A stretch of 64,000 nt of DNA from Prevotellaceae bacterium (GTDB lineage Bacteria; Bacteroidota; Bacteroidia; Bacteroidales; Bacteroidaceae), in the NCBI GenBank assembly GCA_028723525.1, contig JAQYET010000060.1:171953-235952 (forward strand), given 5' to 3'. Shown piece after piece: positions 56,600-64,000 of this stretch. Made by a program: the position numbers and the translations under genes. The notes beneath the pieces are model-generated. The model saw only the letters and a program-made list of their open reading frames with translations. It searched no databases and was not told where the DNA came from. Each line of letters opens with the position of its first letter. Position 1 is the stretch's first letter.

Positions 56600-56673
56600 T
56601 ATAACATTCGAAAAAGATTTATTTGATGCCTCAGTAAAACAATATTATCAACAATCAAATTGAATAATTATTT

Positions 56674-57552
56674 ATGAAAAAATATATATTATTACTCATT
56701 GCCATAGTTTTGACCAATGTAGTAGGAGCACAAACCAAAAATGACTATAATCTATTGGTTCATAAAAAGGATTTAAACATAAAATCTTTCGACGCCGCTA
56801 ACGTTGACAGTATTTCTTTTTTTGAAATTCCTCCATTCAATACCGGAGACGATTTCACAATAGAAGAGAAAGAGATAACATCTTCATCTGTCAAAATAGA
56901 CTTTATTCCTAAGGACAAAAACCTCACTTACTATGCTTGTATAACCCATCAAGATGGTTTCGACAGAGCCTGGGATGAGTATGGTTCTCTTTATAATATG
57001 GATAAGGACTACTGGGTATGGATGGGTCAGATTTATAATAAAGATTGGCTGGAAGTTCTCAAAACTCAGGCTCTCAAGGGTGATTATTCATTAGACGGAA
57101 ATGAAGACTATGGATTTATTTTGTGGGATGAGGTGTACTATGCTTATTGCTTCGGTTTGGATGAGCAGGGAGAAATGAACACTCCTTTATACCTCAAGAA
57201 GTATAAGACACCTGTACCCGTCAAGTCTGATAATACCCTCTTGGTAGAGTCTATTGTCCCGGGCGATAACGGAGCGGTAAAAATAAAAGTGAACGCTTCT
57301 AACAATGACCAGTACTATGTTGCCGCACAGAAGAAGTCTTATGTTGATTTTTATGTCAACTCATTAGGCTCTGTTGAAGCGATGTTCAAATATACTATCA
57401 GCCGTATAGACCCGGGGATGTACTTGCATAAAGGCAGCGAAGAAATAGAATTGTACTGTGCCACGCCCAATACAGATTATGTGTTGATAGTTTGTGGTTA
57501 CGACGGCGGTCCTACTACGGAAATACAGCTCCGTGATTTCAGGACACAATAA
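56674..57552 (+). CDS. Exported protein, paralogue of the preceding gene
   Basis: 292 residues. Signal peptide MKKYILLLIAIVLTNVVGAQ; the N-terminal domain ends ANVDSISFFE, and the same two beta domains follow (NLTYYACITHQDGF, MDKDYWVWMGQIY, SDNTLLVESIVPG, NNDQYYVAAQ, LHKGSEEIELYCATPNTDYVLIVCGYDGG). It is divergent enough from its neighbour to suggest an old tandem duplication. Last of the cluster; a 103-bp inverted-repeat element follows 34 nt past its stop. Confidence 0.82.
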   Translation: MKKYILLLIAIVLTNVVGAQTKNDYNLLVHKKDLNIKSFDAANVDSISFFEIPPFNTGDDFTIEEKEITSSSVKIDFIPKDKNLTYYACITHQDGFDRAWDEYGSLYNMDKDYWVWMGQIYNKDWLEVLKTQALKGDYSLDGNEDYGFILWDEVYYAYCFGLDEQGEMNTPLYLKKYKTPVPVKSDNTLLVESIVPGDNGAVKIKVNASNNDQYYVAAQKKSYVDFYVNSLGSVEAMFKYTISRIDPGMYLHKGSEEIELYCATPNTDYVLIVCGYDGGPTTEIQLRDFRTQ

Positions 57553-57586
57553 TCTTAGTCACTGATTTATACATATCTATTCGATA

Positions 57587-57689
57587 GTTTTCCTGTTCGT
57601 CGCCAACCCGGTTTCATGTAGTCAGAGGTGTGTTTTAGAGCACCGATTTCTTAAACCGAAGAACTTCAGAGGGCGACAAACAGGAAAAC
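57587..57689. repeat. 103-bp inverted-repeat element
   Basis: 18-bp arms (GTTTTCCTGTTCGTCGCC at 57587-57604 and its complement at 57672-57689, one mismatch) enclose 67 nt with a nested CGGTTT/AAACCG stem (57609-57614 and 57653-57658) and a GGTG/CACC hairpin (57627-57630 and 57641-57644). There is no T run after it. It may be a non-autonomous mobile element, a structured RNA or a terminator. Confidence 0.7.
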
Positions 57690-57837
57690 GTCGTATATAT
57701 ACCCGCCTTTGACAAAGCGAGAAAAGATACCCGATACATAAACTAAACACAAGCATTTAAAATTCACCGGTGATTGCATATACCTTAAAAAAACAAAAAA
57801 TAACATTACCTTATATCATACTATCTATTTATTATTG

Positions 57838-57845
57838 TACCTTTG
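57838..57845 (+). promoter_or_regulatory. Promoter -7 element of the GT117-like gene
   Basis: TACCTTTG matches TAnnTTTG, 46 nt before the ATG. Confidence 0.6.
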
Positions 57846-57890
57846 CACATTATCTAAACAGAGAGAACTCTTTAAAACACTCATAAGTAA

Positions 57891-60800
57891 ATGAAAAAAT
57901 TCAGACTGGTCGATAACGTGATTGGGTGGATGGTATTTGCCGTTGCCGCAATCACTTACTGCCTGACCATTGAGCCGACAGCCAGTTTTTGGGACTGTCC
58001 GGAGTTTATCACGACAGGATATAAACTTGAAGTAGGACACCCTCCCGGTGCTCCGTTCTTCATGCTTACGGCAAATCTTTTCTCTCAATTCACAAGTGAT
58101 GTCACGCAGGTTGCACGCATGGTGAACACCATGAGCGCACTACTTTCAGCCACATGTATCTTGTTCCTTTTCTGGAGTATTACCCACTTGGTGAGGAAGT
58201 TGCTTGTGAGTGACATCAGCGATATTACACCCGCAAAGATGATTAGCATCGAGGCGAGCGGTATTGTGGGCGCACTAATCTACACCTTCAGCGACACATT
58301 CTGGTTCTCTGCCGTTGAAGCGGAGGTCTATGCCTACTCCTCTGCGTTCACCGCAATAGTGTTTTGGTTGATACTGAAATGGGAAGACCATGCCGACGAA
58401 CCACATTCCGACCGTTGGCTCGTACTCATAACATACATGACCGGTTTGTCTGTAGGTGTCCACTTGCTCAACCTTCTCTGCGTCCCTGCACTCGTATTGG
58501 TATATTACTACCGCCGTTTCCCCAACGCCACACTGAAGGGCTCGCTCATAGCCTTGTGTATTTCGTTTGTAATTGTGGCAGTCATACTCTACGGCGTGGT
58601 TCCCGGTATCATCACCGTTGGCGGCTGGTTTGAGTTGTTCTTCGTGAACACTCTCAACATGCCTTTCAACTCCGGTACAATCATTTACCTGCTGCTGCTC
58701 ATTTCAGTCGTAATATGGGCGATATGGGAAACCTACTGCGACCACAGTCAGAAGCGTCAGAACATCGCTTACATCGCATCCGTCGGCATGCTCGGAATAC
58801 CTTTCTACGGATACGGTTGGGGGGCATTCCTAATCGGAGTGACAGTACTTGCAGCACTCACTTTCGTGCTTTTCCGCAAATATAATGGCAAGAACATCGT
58901 CAGCACACGTTTCAAGAACACCACATTGCTGTGCATGCTGATGCTCATGATAGGCTACAGCACCTACGCAGTGATTGTCATCCGCTCGTCTGCCAACCCT
59001 CCGATGGATCAGAATTCACCCGAAGACATTTTCACGCTGGGGTCATACCTCAGCCGCGACCAGTATGGCTACCGTCCGCTGTTCTACGGGCAGGCATACA
59101 CTTCTGAAGTGAAACGCGACTCCAAAGGCTATGCCGTGGAAAACGTTGGTGCCCCAATATACCAGCGTAAAGAAAAAGCATCGCCTGACGAAAAGGACAG
59201 ATACTTCATCGTGGACAACAAGAAGAACTACGTCTTTGAACAGAACATGTTCTTCCCACGTATGTACGACGCAGGTCATGCAGAGTCATACGAGAGTTGG
59301 ATGGGAGGTGTCGATGGAAGAATTGTTGCCGGACAATGGGGCGACAACATAAAAATCCCCACGCAGATTGAAAACATAAAATTCTTCCTTTCATATCAGT
59401 GCAACTTCATGTACTGGCGATATTTCATGTGGAACTTTGCCGGACGTCAAAATGATATGCAAGGAAATGGCGAACTTGAATATGGCAACTGGATTACCGG
59501 GTTCGCTCCTATCGACAATCTTCGACTTGGCAATCAGGACATGCTGCCTGACGAACTGAAAGAGAACAAAGGACATAACGTGTATTATTGTCTGCCGTTG
59601 CTGCTCGGTCTGATAGGTCTGTTCTGGCAGGCTTTCTATCAGCGCAAGCGCAAGGTTACGGTCAACGGAAATACCACAGAGGAGACAGACCAAGTTGGCA
59701 TACGCCAGTTCTGGGTGGTGTTCTTCCTGTTCTTCATGACCGGTCTTGCCATCGTGATCTACCTTAACCAAACTCCCGTACAGCCGCGTGAGCGCGACTA
59801 TGCTTATGCCGGCTCTTTCTACGCCTTCGCAATATGGTGTGGTATCGGTGTGGCAGGAATAATAGATATGCTCGGTCGCCTGAAACTCAAAGGCGTCATT
59901 CCGGCAATCGTTGTGGGACTGGCTACGCTCTGTGTACCCATTCTCATGGCATGTCAGAACTGGGACGACCACGACCGCTCGGGACGATATATGTGTCGCG
60001 ACTTCGGTCAAAACTACCTCATGTCCCTGCAAGACAACAACTATCCTATAATATTCACCAACGGCGACAACGATACCTTCCCCCTGTGGTACGACCAAGA
60101 TACAGAAGGCATCAGAACCGACGCCCGTGTGTGCAACCTTAGTTACTTGCAGACCGACTGGTATATAGACCAGATGAAACGCCCGGCATACGACTCGCCG
60201 GCAGTACCTATCACATGGGCGCGCATCAACTATGAAAGCGGCACCAACGACTGGGTTCTCGTTGACCCGAGTGGAAAACAACAGATACTCGATTTCTACA
60301 GAGAAAACCCGGAAGCGGCACGCAAGCAACTCGGCGACGACCCGTTCGAAGTGTCGAATATCTTTAAATATTGGCTGCACAATGCAGACCCCGACATGCG
60401 CGTGATACCTACCGATACGCTGCACCTGAAAGTGGATAAGGATGCTGTTCGTCGTAGCGGAATGTTCATGCCGAGCGATACCATCCCCGACATCATGGAA
60501 ATATCGCTTGCCGGTCGCCGCGGACTGTCTAAGGCAGACATCATGCTTCTCGAAATGCTTGTGCAGTGTAACTGGACACGACCACTATATGTGGCAACAA
60601 CAGTGGGTTCCGAAAACTTCATGAGTCTTGGCGACAACTTTGTCAGGGAAGGACTTACCAACCGTATAACTCCTTTCAAGACAAACGTTGAGGGTGTCAA
60701 GAACTTCGACACAGAACGTGTATATAAGAACCTGATGACACGCTTCAAGTATGGCGGTCTTAGCAAGAAAGGGCTTTATCTCGACTGGACTGTGATGCGC

Positions 60801-61226
60801 ATGTGCTACACCCACCGCCGGCTGTTCGGCGAACTCGCGCTCAACCTCATAGCAGAAGGCAAGAACGCCAAGGCTTTGGAAGTGCTCGACCGTGCCGAGA
60901 AGGAAATACCTGCCTACAATGTGCCAATAAACTACAGCAGTGGAGGTTATGAGTTTGCAAAGGCATACATCATTGCCGGCAACAAAGCGAAAGCGAAGTA
61001 CTGGCTCGACGAGACCTTCAAGAATGCGGAACAGTATGTGAAATGGTATCTCTCGCTCAATGACAACCGCTTCTCGCAGTCTTACAACGACTGTATGAAC
61101 AACCTGTATATCATGAGCAAATGTGTTGAAATCGCTGATGCTTTCGGAGAAAGCTACAAGATGAACATCGAAAAGCGCACTCTCGAACTCGGTGACAAGT
61201 TCAAAAACAGAGCGGGAATAAAATAG
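57891..61226 (+). CDS. DUF2723 / glycosyltransferase family 117-like membrane protein
   Basis: 1111 residues. An N-terminal DUF2723 domain with an O-mannosyltransferase-like fold: TIEPTASFWDCPEFITTGYKLEVGHPPGAPFFML, then about ten helices to residue 370. A further set of helices near 560-690 follows (LLLGLIGLFWQAFYQR, QTPVQPRERDYAYAGSFYAFAIW) and a large soluble region (NYPIIFTNGDNDTFPLWYDQDTEG), with a TPR-like helical end (ALEVLDRAEKEIP, KAKYWLDETFKNAEQY). The acidic WDCPEF and ERDY positions are the likely catalytic region. Such proteins are named GT117 and are thought to act in protein O-glycosylation or cell-surface glycan transfer in Bacteroidota. Confidence 0.9.
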   Translation: MKKFRLVDNVIGWMVFAVAAITYCLTIEPTASFWDCPEFITTGYKLEVGHPPGAPFFMLTANLFSQFTSDVTQVARMVNTMSALLSATCILFLFWSITHLVRKLLVSDISDITPAKMISIEASGIVGALIYTFSDTFWFSAVEAEVYAYSSAFTAIVFWLILKWEDHADEPHSDRWLVLITYMTGLSVGVHLLNLLCVPALVLVYYYRRFPNATLKGSLIALCISFVIVAVILYGVVPGIITVGGWFELFFVNTLNMPFNSGTIIYLLLLISVVIWAIWETYCDHSQKRQNIAYIASVGMLGIPFYGYGWGAFLIGVTVLAALTFVLFRKYNGKNIVSTRFKNTTLLCMLMLMIGYSTYAVIVIRSSANPPMDQNSPEDIFTLGSYLSRDQYGYRPLFYGQAYTSEVKRDSKGYAVENVGAPIYQRKEKASPDEKDRYFIVDNKKNYVFEQNMFFPRMYDAGHAESYESWMGGVDGRIVAGQWGDNIKIPTQIENIKFFLSYQCNFMYWRYFMWNFAGRQNDMQGNGELEYGNWITGFAPIDNLRLGNQDMLPDELKENKGHNVYYCLPLLLGLIGLFWQAFYQRKRKVTVNGNTTEETDQVGIRQFWVVFFLFFMTGLAIVIYLNQTPVQPRERDYAYAGSFYAFAIWCGIGVAGIIDMLGRLKLKGVIPAIVVGLATLCVPILMACQNWDDHDRSGRYMCRDFGQNYLMSLQDNNYPIIFTNGDNDTFPLWYDQDTEGIRTDARVCNLSYLQTDWYIDQMKRPAYDSPAVPITWARINYESGTNDWVLVDPSGKQQILDFYRENPEAARKQLGDDPFEVSNIFKYWLHNADPDMRVIPTDTLHLKVDKDAVRRSGMFMPSDTIPDIMEISLAGRRGLSKADIMLLEMLVQCNWTRPLYVATTVGSENFMSLGDNFVREGLTNRITPFKTNVEGVKNFDTERVYKNLMTRFKYGGLSKKGLYLDWTVMRMCYTHRRLFGELALNLIAEGKNAKALEVLDRAEKEIPAYNVPINYSSGGYEFAKAYIIAGNKAKAKYWLDETFKNAEQYVKWYLSLNDNRFSQSYNDCMNNLYIMSKCVEIADAFGESYKMNIEKRTLELGDKFKNRAGIK

Positions 61227-61238
61227 ATTTAAAGACAG

Positions 61239-61296
61239 ATGTTAAGAGATAACGGTGCTGAAGGAGACTATCACGCTTACCATTCTCTCTTAACAT
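61239..61296 (+). terminator. Inverted repeat after the GT117-like gene
   Basis: Perfect 11-bp arms ATGTTAAGAGA (61239-61249) and TCTCTTAACAT (61286-61296) with a 36-nt loop, followed by TTGTCGCTT. A candidate terminator, weak for lack of a T run. Confidence 0.5.
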
Positions 61297-61338
61297 TTGT
61301 CGCTTATATGTGTTACATTTAAACATTAACTAAGACCG

Positions 61339-61950
61339 GTGTTTATAGAACAACCTGCCAGATGGTTACGATGGCTCTATCCGAGCGCAACGTGGAGGAT
61401 GAACCCGAATGAGAGGTCGGTATATCTGACTTTCGACGACGGTCCTATTCCTGAAGCCACGCCGTTCATTCTCGACACCTTAGAGCAGTTCGGGGTCAAG
61501 GCCACGTTCTTTATGGTTGGCGACAACGTGAAGAAACACCCCGACCTCTATGAGCGCATCGTGAGCGAAGGGCATCGGGTTGGCAATCACACGATGAACC
61601 ATATCGGCGGTTTCAAGCACTGGACAGCGACATATATAATAAACACATATCAGGCAAACGAGTTCATTCACTCAAACCTATTCCGCCCTCCACACGGCTG
61701 GATGCGCCATAGTCCCTACTATTGGTTGAGCAAATATTACAAGATAGTGATGTGGGACGTCGTAACCCGAGACTACTCAAAGCGCGTAACTGCGGAAGAC
61801 GTGCTCAACAACGTGAAAAAATATACCCGCAACGGGTCGATAATAACATTCCACGACTCTCTGAAAAGCATAGACAAACTACGCTATGCACTGCCGGAGT
61901 CACTGAAGTGGCTGAAAGAGCAAGGATATGAGTTCCGCACTTTCGAATAG
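61339..61950 (+). CDS. Polysaccharide deacetylase family protein
   Basis: 203 residues from a GTG start, which gives the usual MFIEQPARWLRWLYP N-terminus. A NodB-homology (CE4) domain: YLTFDDGP with Asp33-Asp34, metal-binding His in GHRVGNHTMNH, FRPPHGWM and a C-terminal IITFHDS. It removes N- or O-acetyl groups from a glycan, perhaps peptidoglycan or surface polysaccharide; no signal peptide is evident. Its last 23 nt overlap the queG start, so the two are coupled. Confidence 0.92.
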   Translation: MFIEQPARWLRWLYPSATWRMNPNERSVYLTFDDGPIPEATPFILDTLEQFGVKATFFMVGDNVKKHPDLYERIVSEGHRVGNHTMNHIGGFKHWTATYIINTYQANEFIHSNLFRPPHGWMRHSPYYWLSKYYKIVMWDVVTRDYSKRVTAEDVLNNVKKYTRNGSIITFHDSLKSIDKLRYALPESLKWLKEQGYEFRTFE

Positions 61951-62899
61951 GATAAAAGCCGAGGCAGCAAGTCTCGGCTTTTCTGCTTGTGGAATAGCGC
62001 GCGCCGAGGCTGTGAGTAACGACGCGGCAGAAAGGTTTATGTCGTGGCTCGACTACGGCGGACATGCCACCATGACATATATGGAAAACCACTTGGAGAA
62101 ACGACTCGACCCTCGACTTCTCGTTCCCGGTACACGCAGCATTGTCTCGGTGGCTCTGAACTACGCCCCTGCCAACCGCTTGCCGGAGGATGAGTATCAG
62201 ATTGCGGCATACGCTTTGGGGCAGGACTATCACGACATTGTGAAAGGAAAACTTAGAGAATTGGTGGCAAGGATATTCGAGGAGCCGTCTTCCTGTACAT
62301 CCCCCACTCCCCCCCTCGACAAAGACAGCTTCCGTGTTTTTTCCGACAGCGCACCCGTGTTGGAACGTTATTGGGCAGTGAAAGCAGGACTCGGATGGAT
62401 TGGTCGCAATCATCAACTGATCATACCACGTGCTGGCAGCATGTTCTTCCTCGGTGAAGTGTTCCTGCCAATAGAATTAGAGTATGACAGTCCGATGAAA
62501 TCAAGATGTGGCAACTGCCGTAAGTGCATCGACGCCTGCCCCACGAAAGCATTGGTTATGGGCGAAGAAGGCAGCGAGCAATGCGAGTTTCTATCCTCTA
62601 AGTGCCTCTCATATCTGACGATAGAGAACCGAGGTGACATCCCTGACGATATGGCTGCTGCAATGGGCAATACGATATATGGGTGCGACCGTTGCCAACA
62701 GGCATGCCCGTGGAATCGCTACGCCCACCCTACCGACGAGCCTTCGCTGCAACCGAAAGAAGAACTCATGGATATGACGCGCGAAAAATGGCAGTCGTTG
62801 AGCGAGGAAGACTTTCGCCGACTGTTCAAAGGGAGTGCGGTTAAGAGGGCGAAATATGAAGGACTGATGCGCAATATAAACAAAGTGAAATCATTATGA
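61928..62899 (+). CDS. queG: Epoxyqueuosine reductase QueG
   Basis: 323 residues. Last step of queuosine synthesis in tRNA, a cobalamin- and two-4Fe4S-dependent reduction. Motifs are ALNYAPA, the DSAPVLERYWAVKAGLGWIGRN block (active-site Asp) and ferredoxin-like CGNCRKCIDACPTKAL with a second cluster from SSKCLSYL and CDRCQQACPWN. Length fits the shorter QueG lacking the HEAT repeats. It overlaps the deacetylase and is followed by the 114-aa gene with an ATGA overlap. Confidence 0.96.
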   Translation: MSSALSNRIKAEAASLGFSACGIARAEAVSNDAAERFMSWLDYGGHATMTYMENHLEKRLDPRLLVPGTRSIVSVALNYAPANRLPEDEYQIAAYALGQDYHDIVKGKLRELVARIFEEPSSCTSPTPPLDKDSFRVFSDSAPVLERYWAVKAGLGWIGRNHQLIIPRAGSMFFLGEVFLPIELEYDSPMKSRCGNCRKCIDACPTKALVMGEEGSEQCEFLSSKCLSYLTIENRGDIPDDMAAAMGNTIYGCDRCQQACPWNRYAHPTDEPSLQPKEELMDMTREKWQSLSEEDFRRLFKGSAVKRAKYEGLMRNINKVKSL

Positions 62900-63240
62900 C
62901 GATGAACAAAGAGGAAGTGATAAAAGACTTGGTGAACGTTTTTTTCACCGATTTTGTGAGGGAAATAACAATGGACGAGATTGGGGAAATGCCCGACCGA
63001 CCCGAGCCTAAGACTCTGAAGAAAGCCATGCTTGAACATTATGAGCACATATCCGACGCCTTCCACCGGACAACATATCCTAAGATTGCGGCAATGAACG
63101 GCATTAAGATTACCGACGTGCCAAAGGAAATAACCCCCGAGATGATGAAGAAGGTGTGTGCATCAGACACTCTCTTCAACATAATGGTGGAAACTTACCG
63201 ACAAAACTTCATGGCGTTACTGCAGGGAATGCTTCCATAA
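62896..63240 (+). CDS. Small cytosolic protein downstream of queG, unknown function
   Basis: 114 residues (or 112 from a second ATG). Starts TMNKEEVIKDLVNVFFTDFV and ends YRQNFMALLQGMLP; all-helical appearance with acidic and basic patches, no signal peptide and no cysteine clusters beyond one Cys (KKVCASDTLF). ATGA overlap with queG implies co-translation. Not recognised. Confidence 0.72.
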   Translation: MTMNKEEVIKDLVNVFFTDFVREITMDEIGEMPDRPEPKTLKKAMLEHYEHISDAFHRTTYPKIAAMNGIKITDVPKEITPEMMKKVCASDTLFNIMVETYRQNFMALLQGMLP

Positions 63241-63302
63241 CGCCGTGAAACGGTTTGCACATAAAGACAAAACACTGCACACTTGGATATCTAATACAAA
63301 GT

Positions 63303-63383
63303 AATTTCGGCGATTTTACAGAACAAATTCGGCGAAATTGCAAAGTAAAATCGCCGAAATTGATGAACAAAATCGGCGATTTT
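63303..63383. repeat. Four-unit 22-nt-period palindromic repeat, copy D
   Basis: Units at 63303-63317 (AATTTCGGCGATTTT), 63325-63339 (AAATTCGGCGAAATT), 63347-63361 (AAAATCGCCGAAATT) and 63369-63383 (AAAATCGGCGATTTT), exactly 22 nt apart. Unit 1 is the perfect reverse complement of unit 3. It lies about 60 nt past the last gene of the queG cluster. Confidence 0.9.
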
Positions 63384-63607
63384 ACTTTTTGAAATGATTG
63401 CTCTCCGCTAAAACTCAGAAGTCTTTAATATCCCTTTTCGCAATTCCGACAAATAGGTGTTGCGGATACTTTTTTTAAGAGTAAGCACCATTAACCAAAA
63501 AGTGATGGTTCACTTGGTAGTGATTCTTTCCTTTCAAGTATTTTAAGCCGGTCTTTCTCCGGTTCTTCAAAGAAGCGGACAGCAATAATAAAAAAATCTT
63601 TCATTTA

Positions 63608-63639
63608 TTTGTACAATTCCCCAAAAAACATTAACTTTG
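63608..63639 (+). promoter_or_regulatory. Promoter of the right-end leader
   Basis: TTTG at 63608-63611, 20-nt spacer, TAACTTTG at 63632-63639. Transcription should start near 63646, giving a leader of about 275 nt before the exported protein gene. Confidence 0.75.
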
Positions 63640-63687
63640 CAAAAAATAATATCGGAATATACACAAAAAGATAAATTAAAAACAAAT

Positions 63688-63789
63688 ATGCAACCACACA
63701 AATCTTTTTCCGTTGCGGCAGTTGCTCCCTTTGTTGGCAGTGAGAACTGTAGTGCTTTCCGTGTTTACCCCCCCCATTTGTTAAAATAA
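63688..63789 (+). CDS. Candidate 33-codon leader ORF
   Basis: ATG to TAA, 33 codons beginning MQPHKSFSVAAVAPFVGSE and ending CSAFRVYPPHLLK. It lies in the leader of the next gene, not at a gene end. A run of eight C (63768-63775) encodes the last Tyr-Pro-Pro-His and would shift the frame if it changed length. No signal peptide or domain. It may be a regulatory upstream ORF or a chance ORF. Confidence 0.4.
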   Translation: MQPHKSFSVAAVAPFVGSENCSAFRVYPPHLLK

Positions 63790-63920
63790 TTAACCTTTGC
63801 CTGTATTGTTTAATATCATGGTTTTCCGTGCAACTCGCGGATTGCCATGTGTGTTGTCGTGATAATCAATGAACCAAAATACTAATTATAAACTTAACCA
63901 AATAATAAATTAAAACAATT

Positions 63921-64000
63921 ATGAACACAAACACACTAAGGAACATGCTCGCAGCGACAGTTGCACTGTTCATCTCAATGTTTGCCCTGCCGGCTATGGC
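63921..64000 (+). CDS. Exported protein, N-terminus only (runs off the right edge)
   Basis: The first 26 codons: TNTLRNMLAATVALFISMFALPAMA is a signal peptide with an AMA cleavage end. The mature protein is outside the window. It is preceded by a promoter, a long leader and a short ORF. Confidence 0.65.
   Translation, partial: MNTNTLRNMLAATVALFISMFALPAM

Larger units (their letters stand above)
57553..57890. other. Intergenic region before the GT117-like gene
   Basis: 338 nt. It contains the inverted-repeat element at 57587-57689, a TCACCGGTGA palindrome at 57764-57773 and the promoter at 57838-57845. No gene is seen. Confidence 0.6.
63241..63920. other. 680-nt region with repeat copy D and a long leader
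   Basis: It contains repeat copy D (63303-63383), the promoter at 63608-63639, the short ORF at 63688-63789 and an otherwise AT-rich leader to the ATG at 63921. In 63384-63600 I see only a few weak stems (for example CCGGTCTTTCTCCGG near 63549) and no gene. Confidence 0.6.

Noticed and set aside
57764-57773. TCACCGGTGA palindrome as an operator for the GT117-like gene
   Set aside because: A single 10-bp palindrome with no second copy or adjacent regulator; could be chance.
59391-60425. 344-codon minus-strand ORF
   Set aside because: Antisense to the conserved part of the GT117-like gene; no motif.

Overview
The window looks like a chromosomal segment from a Bacteroidota species, most likely a Prevotella-like member of the Bacteroidales. 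Three lines of evidence support this. Many genes carry the Bacteroidota promoter signature (-7 TAnnTTTG, often with a TTTG/TTG about 19-21 nt upstream) and lack a clear Shine-Dalgarno. Several secreted proteins end in short C-terminal domains of the type IX (Por) secretion kind, among them a C10 (streptopain/interpain-type) cysteine protease with BspA-like repeats. The housekeeping set (Na+-translocating NQR, fused FeoA-FeoB, DUF2723/GT117 membrane protein, TamB-like giant, YitT, AspT/YidE exchanger) is typical of gut or oral Bacteroidales. I see no phage, insertion sequence, CRISPR array, rRNA or tRNA.

Layout. 1-2.1 kb: a truncated glycosyltransferase, a small membrane protein and recR on the minus strand, divergent from engB and an ABC-F ATPase. 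4-5.6 kb: a peroxide-defence cassette (tiny winged-helix protein, glutathione peroxidase, MarR regulator) with two palindromic operators at its promoter. 5.7-10 kb: an AspT-type exchanger with a LuxR-type regulator, then L-lactate permease. 10.3-17.3 kb, minus strand: a TonB-dependent receptor, then an operon of FAD dehydrogenase, U32/RlhA-like protein and zinc-ribbon membrane lipoprotein. 17.4-23.1 kb, minus strand: nqrABCDEF. 23.3-27.7 kb: a 1469-residue TamB-like protein. 27.9-35.6 kb, minus strand: a probable three-gene unit of large secreted proteins (C10 protease, Omp28-like protein, FnIII/adhesin-like protein). 35.9-38.6 kb, minus strand: HAD phosphatase, panB and an MFS transporter. 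38.7-42 kb: a DUF3298-like lipoprotein, rsmG, a metallo-beta-lactamase-fold hydrolase, ruvC and a small exported protein. 42.1-47.3 kb, minus strand: a WG-repeat protein, then a MORN-repeat protein, glgB and a DUF6057-like membrane protein. 47.7-51.8 kb: kdsB, feoAB fusion and a membrane protein. 51.9-55 kb: queC (minus), pgk and yitT. 55.2-57.6 kb: three small exported proteins, two of them clear paralogues. 57.9-63.2 kb: the GT117-like protein, a polysaccharide deacetylase, queG and a small unknown. 63.2-64 kb: a long leader with a 33-codon short ORF ahead of a truncated exported protein.

The most unusual structure is a dispersed intergenic repeat found four times (8081-8161, 27779-27859, 47481-47560, 63303-63383). 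Each copy consists of exactly four 15-nt near-palindromic units with core TCGCCGA or TCGGCGA. The units are set at a 22-nt period with variable 7-nt spacers; one spacer in the third copy is 6 nt. Pairs of units in three of the copies are perfect reverse complements. I do not recognise this as a named family. Other points of interest are the dual operator at the peroxidase promoter, a 103-bp inverted-repeat element at 57587-57689, and the short-ORF leader at the right end.
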